DNA from: Metarhizium brunneum
Lineage: Eukaryota > Ascomycota > Sordariomycetes > Hypocreales > Clavicipitaceae
Length of the DNA: 64,000 nucleotides
Assembly (NCBI RefSeq): GCF_013426205.1
Contig: NC_089422.1
Location: 7,095,001 to 7,159,000 of the forward strand
Reading direction: 5' to 3'
The translations under genes were made by a program, and so were the position numbers. A model generated the notes under the pieces. That model was given only the letters and a program-made list of their open reading frames with translations. It searched no databases and was not told where the DNA came from. Below, one piece after another: positions 22,688 through 35,637 of this stretch; position 1 is the first letter of the stretch; each line of letters starts with the position of its first letter.

Positions 22688-25600
22688 GTCGGTGAAAGTA
22701 TTATCGAAGCGAAGCCCGGTAATCGTTTCAGCAGAGTCGTTCCAATAGTTTAACACGGCAAAGGTATACAAAAGATGATAACCCAGAGGCTACCTCGACC
22801 CAGTCAAATGCCGCGTAGGCAAGAACAGGGGGGACAAACAAAAAACGCTGAGAAACGTTAGGAGGCAAGCGGTCGTGCCACAGCGCTGGGCTTGACAACG
22901 GGACCAACGGTATAAATCTAGAGCCGTGTTGGCCCTAGCAGGAACCCCCGGCCCGTCAGAGTATACCTGGCGCCACAGGGGTTCACGAAAGGAGTATCAG
23001 CGCTGAGCGAGGATAATAATGTCTTAATATCGTGCCCTAGGATTAGCAAAAAGCAAAGGGTTCGCGTATTCTAATAAGTTTTTGGGTGGGCTGCGACACC
23101 TTTTAGGTGACGGATTTCCTGGACGATTCGGATTCCTCGACTAGTGCAAGTGGACCGGGTACGAGGGACGACAGGGCGGGCTTCACGAGTGAGACGAGGG
23201 TGGAGCAAGCCACCTCCCGTCCGACGCCTTGCTCCCGCCAAAATGCCCAGATGGGCTCAATGGTGTGCACGAGTCCACTCAGCTATCCTCCCAGGAGCCC
23301 TACAGACGTCAAGTCCAGCTGCAGGGGTCTGTTTGGATCCGTGTCGGTGTCGCCTGGCTGCTCGTCTTTATACCGTCAGTCGATTCCCTCCGTGGTCGTG
23401 GCTTGGATGCGCAAGTGCACAGTGAGGAGTTTCAAGTAATAGAATCGAAAACACCTGGCTGTGACTTGACTCAAGTCGGACGACGCCAGCCCGCAAACCG
23501 AGCAAGCAGAATGCGAGACGTGAGACGAGTGTCAGGCCCGACTTTGATGACGTGTGGTCTGGGTCTTATGGTGCCGTTGCTGGTTCTAGAATGGTCAGGC
23601 AAGAGAAAAAGAAGGTCGTAGTACAGCAGAACGAGGTGAGCTGGAGGCTAGCTGGACTAATACCCAGCATGCAATCATGCAATCATGCAAGGCTAGAGGT
23701 TTTCTGCAGCTCTACCCACGTCAAGAGAATGGACCAGATGACAGACGTGGTTGGAGATTGGATTGAGTGGCCAAATAGTTTGGACGGACGCAAACGTCAG
23801 CCTTCGCCTCCAAGTCGCTTAGGCCAAGATTGGAGGGGTTGGTGGTTGCTGGTGGCAATCAACTGACAATTCGTGGTGATCCCCCGCAGTTGTCAAGGAA
23901 TGGCTCTGAACAAGGGCCAGGCCACGCCAAGCCAGGAAGAATAAAAACAAAGCAGGCAAACGGGTTGGAAGAAGGCGAAAGGGAGATGGCCTGGAGACAA
24001 AGATGTGAAGGATCAGATTAACGAGAACAAGTCGACACAGGCAGGGACAAGGCAGGGACGTGATACGAGCTCAAGGGGCCAAACCGGGTACTGTCATTTG
24101 CTCGGGGGGAAGGAGTGTCCCACGCAAGGCTTCTCCTGCCAGTCTACGGAGTATCATTGAGGGTCTGGTACAGAGTACACCAGACACCTGGTCCTTCCCC
24201 GTACATACACGAGGTGGCATGAATTTTGGCCCCCTCAATGGTAATGTGCGACGAACATCGCAAACAGTCATCAAGGGACTGGCATTCTCGCCATGTTTCA
24301 CGACACTGCTAAAGCTTTTCCATGTACCGAATACTTTGTCGGCGCATTTTTGACGTCGGCTCCCGCTGCCAGTTTGAAGTATTAGCCTTCAACAGAGCAA
24401 AGGCGGACGACTCCACGATGTTCATGCTACGGCCTGATCGCGCATGACAAACCATCCATTGGCTAGCTACTCTCAGGCGCAATTCCCCCTTCTCTTAGCT
24501 TGTTCTGACTCCTCTGAATTCTATCGCTGTAATGCGTTCTATTTCTCTACACCGCCGTCTCTGGATCTCCCTTATGTGACTCTCTACTCGGTATGTCACG
24601 CAGACTATATTACTTCTTTCCCGCTAACATCCACACGGCCTCCAGCTTACCATGCAGATCGAAGTCCCAGAGCTAACTTGGATGGCAGCCAGTTGGCGGT
24701 AACCGACGAAAAGTCGACGACCTAGGATCTGGGATGCAGATCATCCTAGCCAATCGAAGCATCACGACCATCTCTGCCAACAACAAGAAGCTGTGTGTCA
24801 CCGTGCTGAAGACACAACCATATACAGGAATTGCGAAAGCTAGATTTCGCTGCGGCCCGAACGGAACCGCCTCTAGAGTCTACCCTAAGCATGTGCCTGG
24901 TCCCCACAACCATCATAAACTATCGGGTGCCCGCTCAGCTCTCGAAGAAGCCACAGAATGAGATTATTGGTAGCAGCTGCCGCACGCCACGACTGTTGGA
25001 GTTCCACAGGGGGCCGAATCTCACGGATGGAGCACAGGCGTTGACAACAACAAAGTGGAGGTTGGCCCTGAAGTTCTCGGTAGCTCCGTTTTTAGAGTCA
25101 GCCACCGGGAGGGAAATCTTTCAACAATCACGGACAAATGTGGGTTTCGTGTTCATGGCGATGAGTTCATCAAACCTAAATTCTCAGTATTGTAGATTCG
25201 TATCATGTTGCTAATATACATTTCTTGTCCCATCGGCGAACGAAAAGCAACCCCGAATGAGTCTTGTGGACTTGATGATTAGCACACGGTGCCTAGATCT
25301 AACTTTGTCTCCGTCGAAATCAGCTAGGAGCAACTCCGACGATCGGGACTGACCGAGCGCCGGGGTCAACAGCCCTGCGCTGTGCCTAGGAGTGGCCTCG
25401 TATTTGCGTCCCAACAAGGTGCGGTTTTCTGTCTATTGCTGGTGCCTGGTGCCCGATTAATTGAGCTTTGGCTGGCTGTGGCCGTCATTCTGGGCGTTGA
25501 ACAAAAGAGCGCATACACGTTCCTCTTATTGAACAGACGAGACGCGTTCGACAGCGGAATGGCACAGAACAGTTGCCTACGGCCTCGTCATGAATATTAT

Positions 25601-27090
25601 TGTACCCACCACGGAGTACGGGAAGAATCAGCACAAAGGCGGCGCCATTTCCTTGGGCTTGGTTCCCTCGTTTTCCTCAGCGAGGGTCAACATCTGCATG
25701 TCAGATGACAAACTCGCACCCCACGTCCTGGCCGCCAGCGGCTGAGATATCAGGCATGGTTTTCAGTCCAAGAACCCCCATGACTTGATAAGTTACCTAG
25801 GTTCTGGGTAGATCAATCTGTCACGCCAACGTTCCTATTTTTGATGTCGTTTATGGGGATGGTGATTTGCCCTAGTGGCCTGGGATCCGTTGTTTTACGC
25901 CGCTGGCTCCGGTGTATCAAGTGTGACATGGAGGGTCCACCAGGCACGAAGGATCCAGACACCCACAGCCGGACACAGCAAGTATAATAAATAAATAATG
26001 CAGAAAACCTAACAGGCTGAGCAAAGCCGATAATTGGCTTGTTAGCGTGGACCCCTGTGAGGGACGACAGAAGGGGTTTACAAGTAAAGTTATGAGAGCT
26101 TAAGTATATAAATAATAAGTATATATTATAATAAAACTAATAAAAAGAGACTCTTTTATATATATGTAAAAAAAAAAGTAATTAAAAAAGGAGAGGCGCG
26201 CCGAAGAAGCAGACCGAGCAAAGCTTGAAGCTAAGAAAGCTAAAGCATTGGCGGAAAAACATAAAGAGGCTGGGAGTTGGAAAGAAATCAGGTATGGATA
26301 ATTACGTCAACAAGGCAAGCAGAGGCACGGGCAAAAAAGGCAGAAGCAGACCTGACATTAGCAATTAAGAGTAAAAAAGAGGCCAAACAGCAGCTTAACA
26401 CGGCAGCTCCGGTGCGCCATACAACTAAACCAGCTATCTCGCTCAAGCGACAAAAAAAAGGGGCCTTCTGGTCTCTAAATAAAAAACCACGCCTATCAAA
26501 ATCAGCTGCACACAACAGGACAGGGCTCTAAAACCCGGAGATAAAGTGGCATGATAAGCAACTATAATATTTGGCGCATAATCTCGACTAAGTAGTCAAC
26601 AACTAGGGAGCAGAAGAAGTAAGATATACTTGTTTCACGTTTTAGTACTGACTTAGTCCAGGTTAACGGAGTGGAGAAAAATTATAAGATTACCGAATCT
26701 GACGAATTTAAAGAGGAGTAACTCTAAGCTACCGGGCAGACGTGATAAATCTCGTATAAGAAACTGTAGTACAACAAGACGGAAGCAACAGAGAGCAGGA
26801 ACAGGGGATAATAACGCAAGTGCTATGATGAGCTAGAGTTCTATACAAAGCATTGCATGTATTTAAGTAGATAGTAGCTCTATTAAAAGGATCGCCACCG
26901 GGCACGACAATTTTACGGTAGTGTGTGTACTGCTAAACGAGTGTGTTATTCATCATCCATCTGTAAGGACTGACTAGGTTAAACTACGATATGGATAGAA
27001 ATAGTGTAGAACTGCGAAACGAGCGGTTTTCTACAAACTAGCGCTAGATGCTCCCGATGCCGTCTTTGCTCTGGTGGTCATGCGTACGAT
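22688..27090. other. Gene-free 4.4 kb with an AT-rich transposon relic at its end
   Basis: From 22688 to about 25950 the base composition is normal and frames are short, without protein signatures. From about 25980 the DNA becomes strongly AT-rich, and a broken transposase-like tail is present (listed separately). The stretch behaves like a boundary between the housekeeping genes and the accessory block that follows. Confidence 0.45.
26193..26531 (+). pseudogene. Decayed transposase-like C-terminal tail
   Basis: Two overlapping plus-strand frames encode a Lys/Ala/Glu-rich chain. The first reads ...EEADRAKLEAKKAKALAEK and GSWKEIRYG, then stops at 26290-26300. The second continues with QAEARAKKAEADLTLAIKSK. 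The change of frame looks like a frameshift in one former gene. Such coiled, basic tails occur at the C-terminus of fungal DDE transposases (Fot1/Pogo type). The catalytic domain is not visible upstream, where the DNA is only AT-rich. Other basic coiled-coil origins are possible. Confidence 0.35.
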
Positions 27091-28907
27091 TTAGAGGTCG
27101 TCTCCGAGAGGGATTCTGAGGCGAACAAACTTCAAAAGACCGTATTCTTTCCCAAGGCCGCCCTTCTCGAAAGCCTTTTGCTCCTCCACTTCCTCAACAA
27201 GCTTGACCTTGTGTGAAGTGGCCTCGGTGCGAGGCGGGAGCAGTTCCTGCTCCGTCTTGACTACTGCAGTGGAGATGAGCAGCTTGCCAGAAGCGTCAAT
27301 GGCTTCTGCCGACACGGAAGTGAGTTTCTGGTTGGGAACAAGGAGCTTCGTCTCAAAGCTCCTGCGCTCGACTTCACCCAAGAAGCGGCGGGATCCAAAC
27401 TCATCCGTCTCAGCGTAGAACCGCCAAACAGCAGTCTCGGTGTCGCCGTTCCAGGAGACGTAGACGGCGGTGCCGTGGTTGCTCTCAAGCGCAACAATGG
27501 CAGGGTCCTCGCTGGGCAGACCGGTCCAGTTGTAGCGGAAGGCGCGGTAGTTTTGAACGCCGTCGCCGAGAGGACCAGAGTCCATGTACGCGTGGAAGAT
27601 GGGCGTTCCGTCGCTGGTGAACTCGGTAACGGCGCCCTCGGAGCCCCAGCCGACGAGCACGTTGCCGCCGGGCAAGACTTGAGTGCTGCCCTGGGACTTG
27701 GACAACAGATGGTCAGGTGGGAAGTAAGCGCGGACGAGGTCGGCGGTCCAGGACTTGGTGTTGAGTTTCAAGATCTTTGCGCTGCTGGTCGGCGCGGTGT
27801 GGACCTCTGATCCGCCGCTGTGCTCGGTGCCGTGGGCGCTGTTGTCGTACAGGCTGATGGTTTCGATGCCGTCTTCCTGGCTGAGCCAGCGGGCGTGGTG
27901 CTGGAAGCAGAACTTGGTGCCCTTGGCCATTTTGAAGTCGCTTCTGTTGCCGTTGAGGCGCCAGATGATGGAGCCATCTGTGCCGTTGATCTTGTGAAGG
28001 GCACAGGCGTCACGGGCGGAGATGAGGTAGTTGCCCTCAGCGTCCTTGTCGACGCTGTTGATGTGGAAGTAGTCCCATGCGTCTGAGGAGTTGTAACCTG
28101 AGCCGGCTTGGCCTGGGTTGATTGGGAGAATGGCCTCTGTTTGGGAGTTAGATGTGGAACGCTTGGTCAATTGATGTCTCGTCACTCACCGTCGGGAGTT
28201 ACATGATCCAGGCTGGACCACTCAAACAGCAGCTTTCCAGTAGAAATGTCAAGCTCTAGAGTCCAGACAAAGGTCAATTAGCCCTGCACTGTGTCGGTTT
28301 ACGTTTGAAGCACCACGAAGCCAAGCCCTGACGAACCTTGAATGATGGCATTCACAATCCATTGCTGCTCTGGGCTGGCGCCCCATTTTGTCAAGTCTCG
28401 CGGCACAGGTTGATAGATCTGGATCAGGCCCGTTTCCTCATTCACGATATGGAACTCGTGTTTGTCAACCAGCTTGTGATTCCCCGCGCGAAGCTCGCGA
28501 ATGGTCTCATACCGCTGGTCAACAAACGTAATGTGGCCATGGCCGTGCCCATATCCGGCGTTGTGGTCGCCTTCAAAGCTGAACAAGACGTCCTTGCCCT
28601 TCCAACGACCAGCCTGGAAGTTGGTAGACCAGATGCTGAAAATAGAGTATCCAGACCACACCAGGTCACCATTGTCCCTGAAGATGTACGGCCCAGCCTG
28701 GCGGGGACCATGCTGCTCCGTCGGCGTATCGGGGAAGCCAGCAAACGGCGCGAGGAACAGGTAGCCCTTGTCAACGGCATTTGTAGCCGGAATGGTGATG
28801 TTCAGACGAGGCGGCGCCAGGTCCGGCCGAGATCTAAACTGCCAGTCTGCCGCAACGGGCGCCAACAGTGCTGCCGTGACGAGGCCAAGAGGAGAGCCAG
28901 CTTTCAT
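27091..28907 (-). CDS. Secreted arylsulfotransferase-domain (ASST) protein
   Basis: Three exons, 28337-28907, 28190-28255 and 27091-28136, join in phase to 560 aa. A signal peptide (MKAGSPLGLVTAALLAPVAA) opens the protein, so it enters the secretory path. The body has repeated beta-propeller-like blades and the His-bearing motifs of the fungal Arylsulfotran_2 group: KHEFHIVNE, WDYFHINSVD and CFQHHARWLS. Bacterial ASST enzymes move sulfate between phenols without PAPS. The fungal relatives are poorly characterised, so the reaction is inferred only from the family. The middle exon is 66 nt. The gene is divergent from the transporter at 29839 and opens the accessory block. No frameshift is present. 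Confidence 0.85.
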
Positions 28908-29838
28908 GGTGGTTGCTGGTTTTTGGGTCGGTTGCTAATCATGTCAGATGCCTGGCATCTCATTTCCTTGCTGAAGAATAGGTACATTCACCTTGATTCA
29001 GTACACGAGCCCTAAAGTCAACAGACTTGTTCTTTCCTTGTAAAACGTTCACTTCACTTTTGGATTTCTTTGGAGTTGTCGAGACTTTGCGTCACAGTTG
29101 TCGGTGCGTTGTTAAGGAACCAGACTGATTGACGGCTAATTTAGCCTTATATTGCGTAGATTCCATGTGCTTCAATCACGCAATGGCGACGAGGCATTAA
29201 GCAACCGGTTTGACAGCAGGGCGACAAATTGGCCGTTGTCGGGGTCGTGATTCCTGCACATGAAGGCCGATCGATGACCCGGACTCATATGTGCGAAGAA
29301 TTGCGTGCTCATTCATCTGTGGGCGCCAGTGGCGGATTGGTGCAGCCTCAATGGTGACGGAAACAAGGGCTAATTCAGTTCCACCAGGAGTTTGTTCGTT
29401 GTAATGGAACCGGAATAATACAGTATGCATATTTTGCAGAACGAATGCTTAATCATTGTAGATTGAACGCGTCTTGAGTTTGTGACGACATCTGGTGTTT
29501 CGGGCCCCGCCAACTTGTGATGCCAGTCAATACTCAAGAGGGAACGGCGTGGGTTCACGTCTGGTCAAGTTCAAATCCAAATTCACATTCATGGATTGAT
29601 TGACTGGTTCCACACACATCCGATGTAGCTGCAGATTTCTGCATCACGCCATTCTGATAGTCTGTTCAATCTTCTCCTCCTACACCAGTCAGTTGAAGAA
29701 TTTCCTCTTCGCCTCGGGTATCGCTGGGCCATCCATCGCCAGACCAGACAATCACTTGACTTTATTCGCACAACATCACCACGTTCACGTTCAACAAATT
29801 CACACGGCAACTCATTTCTGTACCGTGCACACATTGAA
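28908..29838. promoter_or_regulatory. Divergent intergenic region of the ASST gene and the DHA2 transporter
   Basis: The two ATGs lie 931 bp apart on opposite strands. Both promoters must be here, so the genes could be co-regulated. I see no strong TATA box or clear zinc-cluster palindrome. Confidence 0.4.
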
Positions 29839-31677
29839 ATGACCCCAACAAGAGAGGACCAAGAAAACGGCATTCTCTGCCAGAATCCCCCCGACGAACC
29901 CCCCATTGAACCGCGCGAGGACCAAGCACTCTTACAACAACCCGCAATCGCAGAATGGAAACCCCCCCGAGGCTTCGTCTGGATTCAAATCGCCCTCATG
30001 AACAATGTATTCCTCAATGCATTCGACGGCACCATCATGGCAGCAACCTACGCCGTCATCAGCTCTGAATTCGATGCCACAAACAGCGCATCGTGGCTCA
30101 CCACCGCGTACCTCATCGCCTCCACGGCCGTTCAGCCTCTATACGGCCGCACTTCAGACGTTTTCGGCCGGCGAGCATGTTTTTTCGCGTCGACAATCCT
30201 CTTTGCCGTGGGGAGTCTGGGCTGCGGACTCTCAGGCAGCATGGTGACGCTCATCCTCATGCGTGCTCTGACTGGAGTCGGCGGAGGCGGTCTGCACATC
30301 ATGGCGACGATTGTCAATTCCGACCTCATTCCCTTCCGGAGACGCGGCATATACCAAGCCATGCAGAATGGTGTCTTTGGCCTTGGCGCCATCTGTGGAG
30401 CTTCGCTCGGTGGCAACATTGCCGACAGAATTGGCTGGAGATGGTGTTTTCTGCTCCAGGTGCCCGTGTCGGTCTTTGCCTTGATCGTGGGTAGTCTTGT
30501 TGTTAGGGATCAATCTTCTAGCATGCTGTTGTCTCTGGATGAGGGATTGCAAGTCATGTGGAAGAGGATTGACTTTTCTGGTGCTCTTCTCCTTGTTGTG
30601 GCTGTTTCTATACAGTTGCTTGGTCTTGGCTTGGGAGGGAACTTGCTACCCTGGGGGAGTCCGTGGGTTATTAGTTCTCTAGTTGGGAGTTTGGTGCTCT
30701 TTGCGGTGTTTGTGGTGGTTGAAGGAAAGACTTGTGCTATTCCAATGATACCACTTCGGATGCTGAAGGGTCGGTTGCCTGTTGCGACGCAAATATCCAA
30801 CGCTTGTGCGGGATGCGCCGCGTACGGGGTATGAAGATGCTCACATTTCGTTTGCTTGCAGTTTTACTAACCTGTGGACAGTTTCTATTCATGCTGCCGC
30901 TCTTCTTCCAGGTAGTTCTGCTAGAGTCAGCTTCTAAAGCCGGTGCTCGTCTGGTCATTCCGTCGCTGGCAACGCCAATTGGCTCTGTGATGGCAGGAAT
31001 TGTCATGTCCAGATACGGTAAACTCATAGCAATGATGCGTATAGGGTCTATTCTTATGGCCATGGGAAATGCTCTTGTATTCTCTCTACGATTCGTTGAC
31101 TCGAGTTGGAAATATTTTGCGTACATATTCCCTGCCAACCTGGGCCAAGGCGTTGTGTATCCGTCCATTCTGTTCACGTCACTAGCTTCATTTGAGCATC
31201 AAGGTACATCTACGTTTTGCAGAACAATCTACTTGCTCTCTCTTTTACTCATCATCACTTCAGATCACGCGGTTTCGACATCCACAGTCTACTTGATTCG
31301 CTCGCTCGGTGGCGTTTGGGGAGTATCTATTACTTCCGCTATTGTGCAAACTTCGCTCAGCCTCCGTCTTCCGGATGCTTTGGGCGGGATACCAGATAAA
31401 TGGAGAGTACGCCCCGTTTTTTAAACGTCTTGATTCCTTCCGTCTCTGTGTATGAGTGTAACCAGGCTGACTTGACACGTGTGTGAACCAGATTATAGAT
31501 CAGATCAGGCATTCGGCTTCTAGTATACACAACCTGCCACCGGAAATTCAAATGAAGGTTCGGCTCGTATACTATGATGGCATCCGCCACGCCTTTGCTG
31601 CGTGTACGGTAATATCACTTATTGGCGTGGCGGCAGCTTTTGCAGCTACAGCTTCTAAGCTGCGAAGCACGCATTAA
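29839..31677 (+). CDS. MFS transporter, DHA2 family, Vba-like
   Basis: Four exons, 29839-30828, 30882-31203, 31264-31406 and 31492-31677, join in phase to 546 aa. Many hydrophobic segments fit a 12-14-helix carrier. Motif A appears as GRTSDVFGRRAC between helices 2 and 3. The antiporter motif C appears as GLGAICGASLGG, followed by the family phrase GWRWCF. This places it with drug:H+ antiporters of the DHA2 group. The closest look is to the vacuolar basic amino acid transporters (Vba) and related efflux pumps, so it may sit in the vacuolar or plasma membrane. Substrate is unknown. Intron 1 has a perfect ttactaac branch site. The neighbour downstream is a second transporter on the same strand. 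Confidence 0.88.
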
Positions 31678-32441
31678 CATGGTAAGCACGGGCAGATCAA
31701 GCCGAGACCGTCCAGGTGTTGGCAAAAGGTGGAGGAGTTGAGTGTATTCAGTTGGATATAAACGGCACGCCACTCGACTAACCGTACCACGCACCACAGC
31801 ATATAGTTATACACAGTCATGTTAGTTTGTACAGTACTGTGGAACAGTGTATCTGTGTATTTTGCGGCCTACAAGCATACAATGTCATGTCAAGTATTAG
31901 TGATACTGGGTATGGGCAAACGTAGAATGTTGATTGTAATTGACACAACCGGCTTATCGGGATAAACAGCGAGTATCTTCTGGCACATGCAATGCTGTTC
32001 CCCCCTACTCTTTTCCTCATTGGCTACAGAGCTGGACAATATCAAATATTCACCTCCGCAATCGGCAATTGCGACTTTTGTTTCTCTGTGTGTGTGTGGA
32101 AACCGCTCGCCATCGTGGTTGGCGATGACGAGCTTTCGGCTGCGATTGTACAACAGTTGACCCCTGGACCCGGTCGTCTCTCACCCGCCCATTGCGAAGC
32201 TGCGGTGTATGATGACGAATTGCAATATTCTACACTATTGACGTATGCATGAAAGCAATCAACTTGGACAGTCGAGTATCAGCATGTAAAGCACAGGGTA
32301 TGTATGCATAGAGGTTGATCCCCAATCTGCAGTACCTGATATACATTCGCAGCCGCTGCTTGGTGTGATTCTCGCAACAGCAACCAAGAAGCACCATTCT
32401 TGTTTATCAAAATAGTCCAGTAACATTTTACAAGGCCCAAA
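31678..32441. other. Intergenic between the two transporters
   Basis: This 764-bp stretch follows the DHA2 gene and precedes the ACS transporter on the same strand. It contains short frames only. No repeat or RNA gene is visible. Confidence 0.4.
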
Positions 32442-34483
32442 ATGAAGAACCACGTCCAACCCAAGACCCTTCAGGCTGATTCCTCGGCAACGACAAGCTC
32501 CGCACCCAGCGAGGTTGCAGAATCCAACTTTGACCACCTCCCACCGTCCACCGGCCATCAGTACGGCTCCGTAGAACCACACGTATTCACGAGCCCTGCC
32601 CGCGCCGAATACTGGAGGAGTATCTACGAGAATGCAAAGTACGAGTGCAGACACCGGTTCGATCCATCGTTCCAGTGGTCTCCTCAGGGTGAAGTTATCG
32701 TCAAAAGGAAAGTAATTCAACTTGACTTTACTTGACTCCACACTCCCAAGATGAGTACCTATTTGAAATTCTTCTTCTCTGGTGCTGACTTTTCTACTCT
32801 TTTCCCACAGCTCGATTGGCGCATCATGCTATGGGTCTGGGTCATGTTTTCTTCGCTCGACCTTGTCCGTAGGAATATCAACCGCGCCGTGTCGGATTCC
32901 CTGCTTGCAGACCTCAAGGTCAATACCAATGACTACAACACCGGCCAGACCATCTATCTAGTGTGCTTTCTTGCGGCCGAACTTCCAGGCGGGTTGATCA
33001 GCAAGAGAGTCGGTCCGTTTCGGTATACGCCCACGGTCATTATTCTGTGGGGAGGTCTTTGCATGGTTCAGGCGGCGATGCGTGCTCGTTGGAGTTTTTG
33101 GCTGCTGCGAGGATTGCTGGGCTTTGCGCAGGGTGGCTTCATTCCTGAGATGGTGTGTCCCGTGCGATTATACTTGATCATGGTTCGTGATGAAACAACG
33201 TTTCACTCATACGGGTGCTAGGTCCTTTACCTCTCGTACTTTTACAAGAGCAACGAACTGCCGTTTCGTCTTAGCCTCTTCTACACCGTTATCCCGTTGA
33301 CGCAGATTTACGGCAGTCTTTTGGCAGGCGGTCTACTGGAGATGCGCCGTCTTCAGGGGCTGGCTGGCTGGCGGTGGTTGTAGGTGCAGCATCAAGGCAT
33401 TGACAGTTTTTTTTTTTTTTTGCATTCACTCACGTCTGGTAATCTAGGTTTCTTGTTGAGGGGCTCATCTGCGTCGTCATCGGCTTCATCTCTTACTTTG
33501 TCATGGCGCCCTCAATCACCGAGCCTGCTTTTGCGTTTAAGCGGCCTGATGGCACCAACAAGTGGTGGACTGAAGAGGAAGAAAAGATTCTGGTCAATCG
33601 TCTTTTGCGCGATGACCCAACAAAGGGCGACATGAATAACAGAACTGCAGTGTCAGCCAGAGGCATGTGGGAGGCTCTCACTACGTATGATCTGTGGCCA
33701 CTCTTCATTGTAGGTGATACCAGACATGTCCCGGTTTTCTGCAAGATAACATGACTAAATGATGTGTAGCTGGGGATTTTCGTCTGGATCCCCTTCCAGC
33801 CCACTGCGAATTATCTTTCCTTGACACTGCGTAATCTTGGATACACAGTGTTTCAGTCAAACCTGCTCGCCATCCCTGGATATGCCCTGTTTGCAATCAA
33901 TGTAGGCTGCCGACAACGCACAAAGGCCAAAAGTATCTGCTGACCAGAAACAGACCGTCGTACTGGGTTGGTTGTCGGAGAGATTCAACGAGCGACTTGT
34001 AATCGCGGCCGGAAGCAACATTTGGGTGCTCCCCTTCTTCATCGGCCTCATCTGCATCAAGCCAGATGCCAACCCGTGGGTTCGCTACACCCTTCTTACC
34101 GGAATCAATGGCATCCCATACACCCACTCCATTATCGTCGGCTTGGTGAGCCGCAATGCAAAGGCAGTTGGTCGTCGGGCAGTTGCTGCTGCTGTGTACA
34201 ACATGACGTATCAAATTGGAAGTATCGCAGCAGTGAATATTTATCGTGACGAGGACAAGCCGTACTGTAAGTGGAACGTATTTCTTCGAGGAAAGGAGGT
34301 GCTAATTACCTTTCAGACTACAAAGCCAATAAGGGTCTCGTGGGATTGTGTGTCTTTAATATCCTGCTGTTTGTCCTGGCGAAGCTGTACTACGTGTGGC
34401 GGAACCGCGTGATTGAGAGGCAGCATGCTGAAACGCCCGCAAGCGAAAAGTCTCGGATGGCTGATGCGCGATTTGCTCACTAA
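32442..34483 (+). CDS. MFS transporter, anion:cation symporter (ACS) family, Soa1/Dal5-like
   Basis: Seven exons fit: 32442-32711, 32811-33152, 33222-33379, 33448-33709, 33770-33901, 33954-34266 and 34317-34483. They join in phase to 547 aa. A soluble N-terminus of about 90 residues precedes the first helix (LDWRIMLWVWVMFSSLD). The family phrases DLKVNTNDYNTGQTIY and FLAAELPGGLISKRVGP are clear, as is WSFWLLRGLLGFAQGGFIPEM. ACS carriers take up organic anions such as allantoate, nicotinate or pantothenate. The stretch RRNINRAVSDSLLADL reminds me of yeast Soa1 (YIL166C), a sulfonate and inorganic sulfur transporter, but I cannot confirm that. The introns are 51-99 bp. Soa1-type transport would fit the sulfur-linked ASST gene nearby. 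Confidence 0.87.
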
Positions 34484-35637
34484 GTATGGGTGAAGATGGA
34501 CCCCTGGGTATATTTCGCACTTCCAGGTGTTTATTGTACCCGTGGCTTGCTATTCCGATGAGTTCAATGTTGCTACGACTAAGCAGACGGTTGGCGGAGG
34601 GTGGGTGGTAGTTGAATCAAGTCATTGAGATTAAATAGTAGGTAGCCAGTAAATTGTGTAAACTGTGTTTGTTGACTCAATCTCAAGTTTAATATCCAGG
34701 CATCCACAATACTGAATCGTGCATCAAGATTCAAGGCTATGTCGAAGGATCGGTTTCGTGAAGAAGGGTTCAGAGATTCCTCTTGGCAATAGAAGTTTGG
34801 AAACCCAATATGCCTAATGTATTCACTCCCGGTATCCCTATACTAAACAGGCTCAGTACGTGCATCCAAAACTAGTCTTAAGTGCCTACGTAGGTGGTTC
34901 TCGGATGTACTACGAGATGCGTACAAGGGATGGCATTTGAATAAACCTTTCACCACGCTCACAGGCTTGCTTGTCACACTCATATATGATGAGCTCAAAA
35001 GCGATAACCATCAGTTGCAAAAGGTCCCTGCAGGACATGATTCGTAACACCCAGTGTAGTGTGACAGCATGAAGGACATGACTTGTTGTTAGAAAGACAC
35101 AATTCCCTCGGAGAACTGCAGGCATGGCCGCAACTTGCACGGAAAGGTTTGGGCACACATTCTGCTGCAACTTTGATCGGTCAGAGATAACATTTGGAGT
35201 ATTGAAACCCCGCTTAGACGACCTCCGATCCGTATGGACACTTGCCGCCAAAGACCCGGAGACTCCGATTTGGTCCCGTCGACCGCCAGCAATCATCTAC
35301 ACCAACAAACACCCATAGTTGACGATGCTCATAAGCAATACTGCAGTTAATGCCAGCTACCTACCCAAGGTGCTCCGCATTCGTTTCGCCTATTACCGAG
35401 CAACAAATTACGTGCGTTGAATGGATTGCCGGCCCATGTCCTGGAATATCGCCGATCGGAGACAAATGTGGGGCCGCATCGCGGGGGCGGGCATTGCGGA
35501 CACAACCCCGAACTCTGGGAATCATGACGGAATCAACTCGAGGGAGTGTCTAAAGCCAAATACCAGGCCTGGGACCGAATCATTCCTGCTCACCGATACT
35601 TTTTAAGCCTGCTGCTGTCAACCCAGATCCAGTCATT
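34484..35637. other. Intergenic between the ACS transporter and the DenD-like gene
   Basis: This 1.15-kb stretch has short frames without protein signatures. A possible TATA-like word (tactttttaagcc) lies about 50 bp upstream of the next ATG. Nothing else is visible. Confidence 0.4.

Noticed and set aside
24060..25790. Several 75-127-codon plus frames in the 4.4-kb gap
   Set aside because: None begins a credible gene, they lie in different phases without good splice links, and no family text is visible.
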